9,056 bases of DNA from Hyphomonadaceae bacterium UBA1001. Its GTDB lineage: Bacteria > Pseudomonadota > Alphaproteobacteria > Caulobacterales > Aquidulcibacteraceae. A model generated the notes under the pieces. The model was not told the origin of the DNA. It did no database searches and was given only the letters and a program-made list of their open reading frames with translations. Shown in pieces: positions 6,635 to 9,056 of this stretch (positions are counted from its first letter, which is position 1; every line of letters begins with the position of its first letter). A program made the position numbers and the translations under genes. The DNA lies in assembly GCA_002291875.1 (NCBI GenBank), contig DBAV01000170.1, positions 1,075 to 10,130 of the forward strand, given 5' to 3'.

Positions 6635-7803
6635 CCGCCGGGCAACTCGATGCTGACGCTGGCCATCACCGCCAGGCCCTCGCCGCGGCCGGTAAAGCCC
6701 AGCCCCTCGGTCGTGGTCGCCTTGACGCTGACACGTCCGGGATCGACACCCATGATCTCGGCGACCCGTCTTTGCATCGCGGCCCGGTGCGGGCCGATCT
6801 TGGGTCGCTCGCAGATGATGGTCAGATCGGCGTTCACCAGGCGTCCGCCGCGGCTCTCCAGCATGCCGGCGGCGTGGCGAACGAAGAGCGCCGAATCCGC
6901 ACCGCGCCATTGCGGGTCGCTGGGCGGGAAATGCTGGCCGATGTCGCCTTCGGCCATTGCACCCAGGAGGGCATCGGTCAGGGCATGCAGCCCGACATCG
7001 GCGTCCGAATGTCCTTCGAAGGCGAAATCGCATTCGATGGTGATACCGCAGAGCCTCAGCCCCGTGCCCGGTACCAGCCTGTGGACGTCAAAGCCGCTCC
7101 CGGTGCGGACCTCGCGGCTTGAATGCATGGCGCGCCAGAGCTCCAGGTCGGATGGGTGTGTCAGCTTGATAAGGCGCGGGCTGCCGGGGACGGTGCACAC
7201 CTCGACGCCCGCTGCGATCGCCAGCGCGGTCTCGTCTTCGGCTTCCTGATCGGTGGCAAGCAGGGATCGGAGCACGGCGGTGCGGAAGGCCTGCGGAGTT
7301 TGCACGGCCATTGCGCCATCGCGATCGACCCGCTCATGAATTTGCGCGTTGCGCACGCGCCGCAGCGAATCGGTCACGGGCAGTGCGGGGCAGGCCGCTG
7401 GCGCCCCCTCCAATGCCTGCAGCAGCAGGTCCAGCATGCCCTGGTCGAGCCCGGGACGGGCGGCGTCGTGAACGAACGCCAGCGCCATCTCGTCGCCAAT
7501 GGCCGCAACGCCCGCGCGCACCGAGGCGGCGCGGGTGGCGCCTCCCTCGACGACCTGCACCGCGCGCCCCGCCAGCACCTGCTTCATCCGCGCGGTATCG
7601 CCGGGGGGGGCAACCACGATGATGGTTCCGAACCTGGGGTGCACCTCGAAGGCGGCCACCGAGTGGGCTACGACCGCACGACCATCCAGCAGGCGGTACT
7701 GCTTGGGCACCTCGCCCATGCGGGATCCAGAACCCGCCGCAACGATGACGGCGGCGCAATCGCGCAAGAGGCTGGTTTGCGGGGTGGGGCGCGGTGTTTG
7801 CAT
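6619..7803 (-). CDS. ispDF: Bifunctional IspD-IspF enzyme of the MEP isoprenoid pathway
   Basis: One 394-residue polypeptide carries two steps of the non-mevalonate pathway. The N-terminal IspD (about 15-228) couples CTP to methylerythritol 4-phosphate; the C-terminal IspF (about 232-394) cyclises the phosphorylated product. IspD motifs are VIVAAGSGSRMG (20-30), PKQY (33-36), VHDAARP (111-117) and QTPQAF (168-173). IspF motifs are GFDVHRL with zinc ligands D239 and H241, HSDADVGLHALTDALLGA with H273, DIGQHFPPSDP (287-297) and KATTTEGLGFTGRGEG (361-376). All expected catalytic residues are present. The fusion is a known feature of alphaproteobacteria and epsilonproteobacteria. The ATG at 7803 is preferred although no ribosome-binding site is evident. 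An in-frame TTG at 7860, with GAAGGA just upstream, would add 19 atypical residues and overlap dusB. The 3' end overlaps the membrane-fused gene, and dusB diverges about 15 bp away. Confidence 0.96.
   Translation of the reverse strand: MQTPRPTPQTSLLRDCAAVIVAAGSGSRMGEVPKQYRLLDGRAVVAHSVAAFEVHPRFGTIIVVAPPGDTARMKQVLAGRAVQVVEGGATRAASVRAGVAAIGDEMALAFVHDAARPGLDQGMLDLLLQALEGAPAACPALPVTDSLRRVRNAQIHERVDRDGAMAVQTPQAFRTAVLRSLLATDQEAEDETALAIAAGVEVCTVPGSPRLIKLTHPSDLELWRAMHSSREVRTGSGFDVHRLVPGTGLRLCGITIECDFAFEGHSDADVGLHALTDALLGAMAEGDIGQHFPPSDPQWRGADSALFVRHAAGMLESRGGRLVNADLTIICERPKIGPHRAAMQRRVAEIMGVDPGRVSVKATTTEGLGFTGRGEGLAVMASVSIELPGGQFMP
7603..7610. repeat. Eight-base G/C homopolymer inside ispDF
   Basis: Eight consecutive G on the plus strand read as C8 on the coding strand of ispDF. 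They encode Ala65-Pro66-Pro67 of IspD, just after the VIVVAP-like strand. The frame is intact on both sides. Mononucleotide runs of this length are prone to slippage in replication and to sequencing error. I see no sign here of designed phase variation. Confidence 0.6.
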
Positions 7804-7818
7804 CGTCGCGGAAGAACC

Positions 7819-8889
7819 GTGTATTCGGGTGGTGTGCAAGTGCAACCGGTCAGTGGTCAATGTCCTTCACCGACCGCGGTCGGTCCGGTCGATGTCGGCT
7901 GCGTGCGGTTTGCAGCGGGGATCGCGATCGCGCCGATGGCGGGCGTGACCGACTTCGCGTTTCGCGCACGCGCCGTCGAAAATGGCGCACCCTGGGTGGT
8001 CACCGAAATGGTGGCCTGCGCTGGCCTTGTGGAAGGCGAGGCGGAAGCGTCCAGGCGTCTGGCACAGGACGGAGCGCTGGGCGTGCCGATGGTGGTCCAG
8101 CTGGTGGGCCGGTCGGCGGTCGACCTTGCCGAAGGCGCCCGCCGGGCGATCGACGCCGATGCAGCGGTGATCGACATCAATATGGGATGCCCGTCCAAGC
8201 GGGTGGTCTCGGGCGCGTGCGGCGCGGCCCTCATGCAGGAGCCGGACCTGGCGGCGCGGTTGGTCGAGGCGGTGGTGCGCGCGGCAGGCGCCGTCCCGGT
8301 GAGCGTCAAGATGCGGCTGGGCTGGCATGAGGGCGAACTGAGCGCTCCCGCCCTGGCGCGCCGGCTGGAATCGGTGGGGGCTGCTGCATTTGCCATCCAT
8401 GGCCGTACGCGGGCCCAATTCTACAAAGGCACGGCCGACTGGACACGGGTCGCTGCCGTGGTCGATGCGGTCAGGGTCCCGGTGCTGGTGAATGGCGACG
8501 TCGCCAGCGCGCGCGACGCAAACGCAGCCCTTGCGGCATCAGGCGCCGCGGGCGTGATGATCGGACGGGCGGCCGTCGCGCGCCCCTGGCTGGCCGGGGG
8601 TCTTGCACAATCGGTCAGCAGCGAGCCGCTCGCGCCCACCCTGCAGGAAATCGGCGAGGCCCTGCTGCGCCAGCACGACCGGTCCCTGACCCACCATGGC
8701 AGCCTTGTCGGAGGGCGGATGTTCCGAAAGCACCTCGCGGCCGCATTCGACCATTTGGAGACAACCGGTATCGAGGCGTGCCCGCACGCACGCAGCCGCG
8801 CGCTGCGCTCGGATGACCCCGCGCAGGTCGCTGCCAGCATCTCAGAGGTCTGGATGACGTCCCAGCCCCGCCGGGCGCGCGCGGCATGA
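7819..8889 (+). CDS. dusB: tRNA-dihydrouridine synthase, DusB/NifR3 type
   Basis: This FMN enzyme reduces specific uridines in tRNA to dihydrouridine, using NADPH. From GTG 7819 it has 356 residues, slightly above the usual 320-340. Motifs are APMAGVTDFAFR (from about 38), VVTEMV, INMGCPSKRVVSGACGAAL with the catalytic Cys124, VSVKMRLGW, HGRTRAQFYKGTADW, VNGDV, and MIGRAAVARPW near the phosphate site. The start is uncertain: no ATG lies near the N-terminus. GTG 7819 is preceded by GGAAGA; GTG 7834 and 7840 are alternatives. GTG 7903 would cut into the conserved strand before APMAG. ntrB follows with an ATGA overlap. The nifR3-ntrB-ntrC order was described in Rhodobacter capsulatus and is widespread in alphaproteobacteria, so the two are probably one operon. 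The start lies about 15 bp from the divergent ispDF. Confidence 0.95.
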   Translation: MYSGGVQVQPVSGQCPSPTAVGPVDVGCVRFAAGIAIAPMAGVTDFAFRARAVENGAPWVVTEMVACAGLVEGEAEASRRLAQDGALGVPMVVQLVGRSAVDLAEGARRAIDADAAVIDINMGCPSKRVVSGACGAALMQEPDLAARLVEAVVRAAGAVPVSVKMRLGWHEGELSAPALARRLESVGAAAFAIHGRTRAQFYKGTADWTRVAAVVDAVRVPVLVNGDVASARDANAALAASGAAGVMIGRAAVARPWLAGGLAQSVSSEPLAPTLQEIGEALLRQHDRSLTHHGSLVGGRMFRKHLAAAFDHLETTGIEACPHARSRALRSDDPAQVAASISEVWMTSQPRRARAA

Positions 8890-9056
8890 CGGTCGCCACG
8901 CTGTCTCCGCCGGCCTGGTCGGCACGGCTTGGCACAATGGCAGGGCTGCTGGACGCGTTGCCGCAGGCAGTGGTGCTGTCCGATCCCGACGGCCGCTGCT
9001 GGCTGAACGCCGCGGCGCGACAGCTGCTTCCGGTGCTGCCGACCGGGCGCGGCGAG
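8886..9056 (+). CDS. ntrB: Nitrogen-regulation sensor histidine kinase NtrB, N-terminal fragment
   Basis: Only the first 57 codons are in the window. The ATG overlaps the dusB stop (ATGA); there is no clear ribosome-binding site, so coupled translation is likely. Residues from about 20 onward (LLDALPQAVVLSDPDGRCWLNAAARQLL) look like the opening of a PAS domain as found at the start of NtrB/GlnL. NtrB phosphorylates the enhancer-binding regulator NtrC under nitrogen limitation under control of PII. Kinase motifs are beyond the window, so the assignment rests on the PAS start and on the dusB-ntrB gene order. ATG 8937 is an alternative start just before the PAS segment, but it would lose the coupling to dusB. 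Confidence 0.85.
   Translation, partial: MTVATLSPPAWSARLGTMAGLLDALPQAVVLSDPDGRCWLNAAARQLLPVLPTGRGE

Noticed and set aside
7123..7818. Upstream in-frame extension of dusB to base 7123
   Set aside because: These 232 extra codons lie antisense to conserved IspDF sequence and carry no DusB similarity. DusB proteins begin shortly before APMAGVTD.
7818..7845. Possible minus-strand promoter for ispDF (TTGCAC, 16 bp, TACACG), next to a GTGCAA direct repeat
   Set aside because: The -10 element matches only about half of the consensus, and the spacing would leave a leader of only a few bases. The sixfold repeat encodes Val-Gln-Val-Gln in dusB. Not strong enough to list as a feature.

Overview
The window reads as ordinary core genome of a GC-rich alphaproteobacterium. 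The evidence is an IspD-IspF fusion, a CLNWGC-type dihydrolipoamide dehydrogenase, a dusB(nifR3)-ntrB pair, and the gene string pdhC, lpd, lipA, RatA/Coq10-like, cinA, ispDF, dusB, ntrB, which I know from alphaproteobacterial genomes. A Rhodospirillales or Acetobacteraceae-like source is plausible, but that is a guess from general resemblance and cannot be proved from this window.

Bases 1-3876 (plus strand) are the distal part of a pyruvate dehydrogenase/lipoate operon: the C-terminus of E2 (pdhC), a MarC-family membrane protein, E3 (lpdA), lipoyl synthase (lipA), and a small START/Coq10-RatA protein. pdhC and the MarC gene share an ATGA overlap, as do lipA and the RatA-like gene. The lpdA ribosome-binding site overlaps the MarC stop codon. 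E2, E3 and LipA act on the same lipoyl cofactor. The MarC gene is the passenger that does not obviously belong.

Bases 3859-4347 (minus strand) encode stand-alone CinA/PncC nicotinamide-nucleotide amidase. Bases 4361-6634 (plus strand) encode a large protein with many membrane spans fused to a spermidine-synthase-like Rossmann domain. Bases 6619-7803 (minus strand) encode IspDF of the MEP isoprenoid pathway. Bases 7819-8889 (plus strand) encode the tRNA-dihydrouridine synthase DusB/NifR3, followed through another ATGA overlap by the start of ntrB, the nitrogen-regulation sensor kinase, which runs off the window.

The layout is very compact. Both convergent gene pairs overlap at their stops (18 and 16 bp). 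Both divergent pairs have starts about 13-15 bp apart, so any promoter there must lie inside the opposing coding sequence. There is no gene-free stretch above about 60 bp. I see no tRNA, rRNA, CRISPR array, insertion sequence, phage gene or convincing intrinsic terminator. The least understood element is the membrane-fused aminopropyltransferase-like gene lying between cinA and ispDF. I found no clear evidence of a new multi-gene system.
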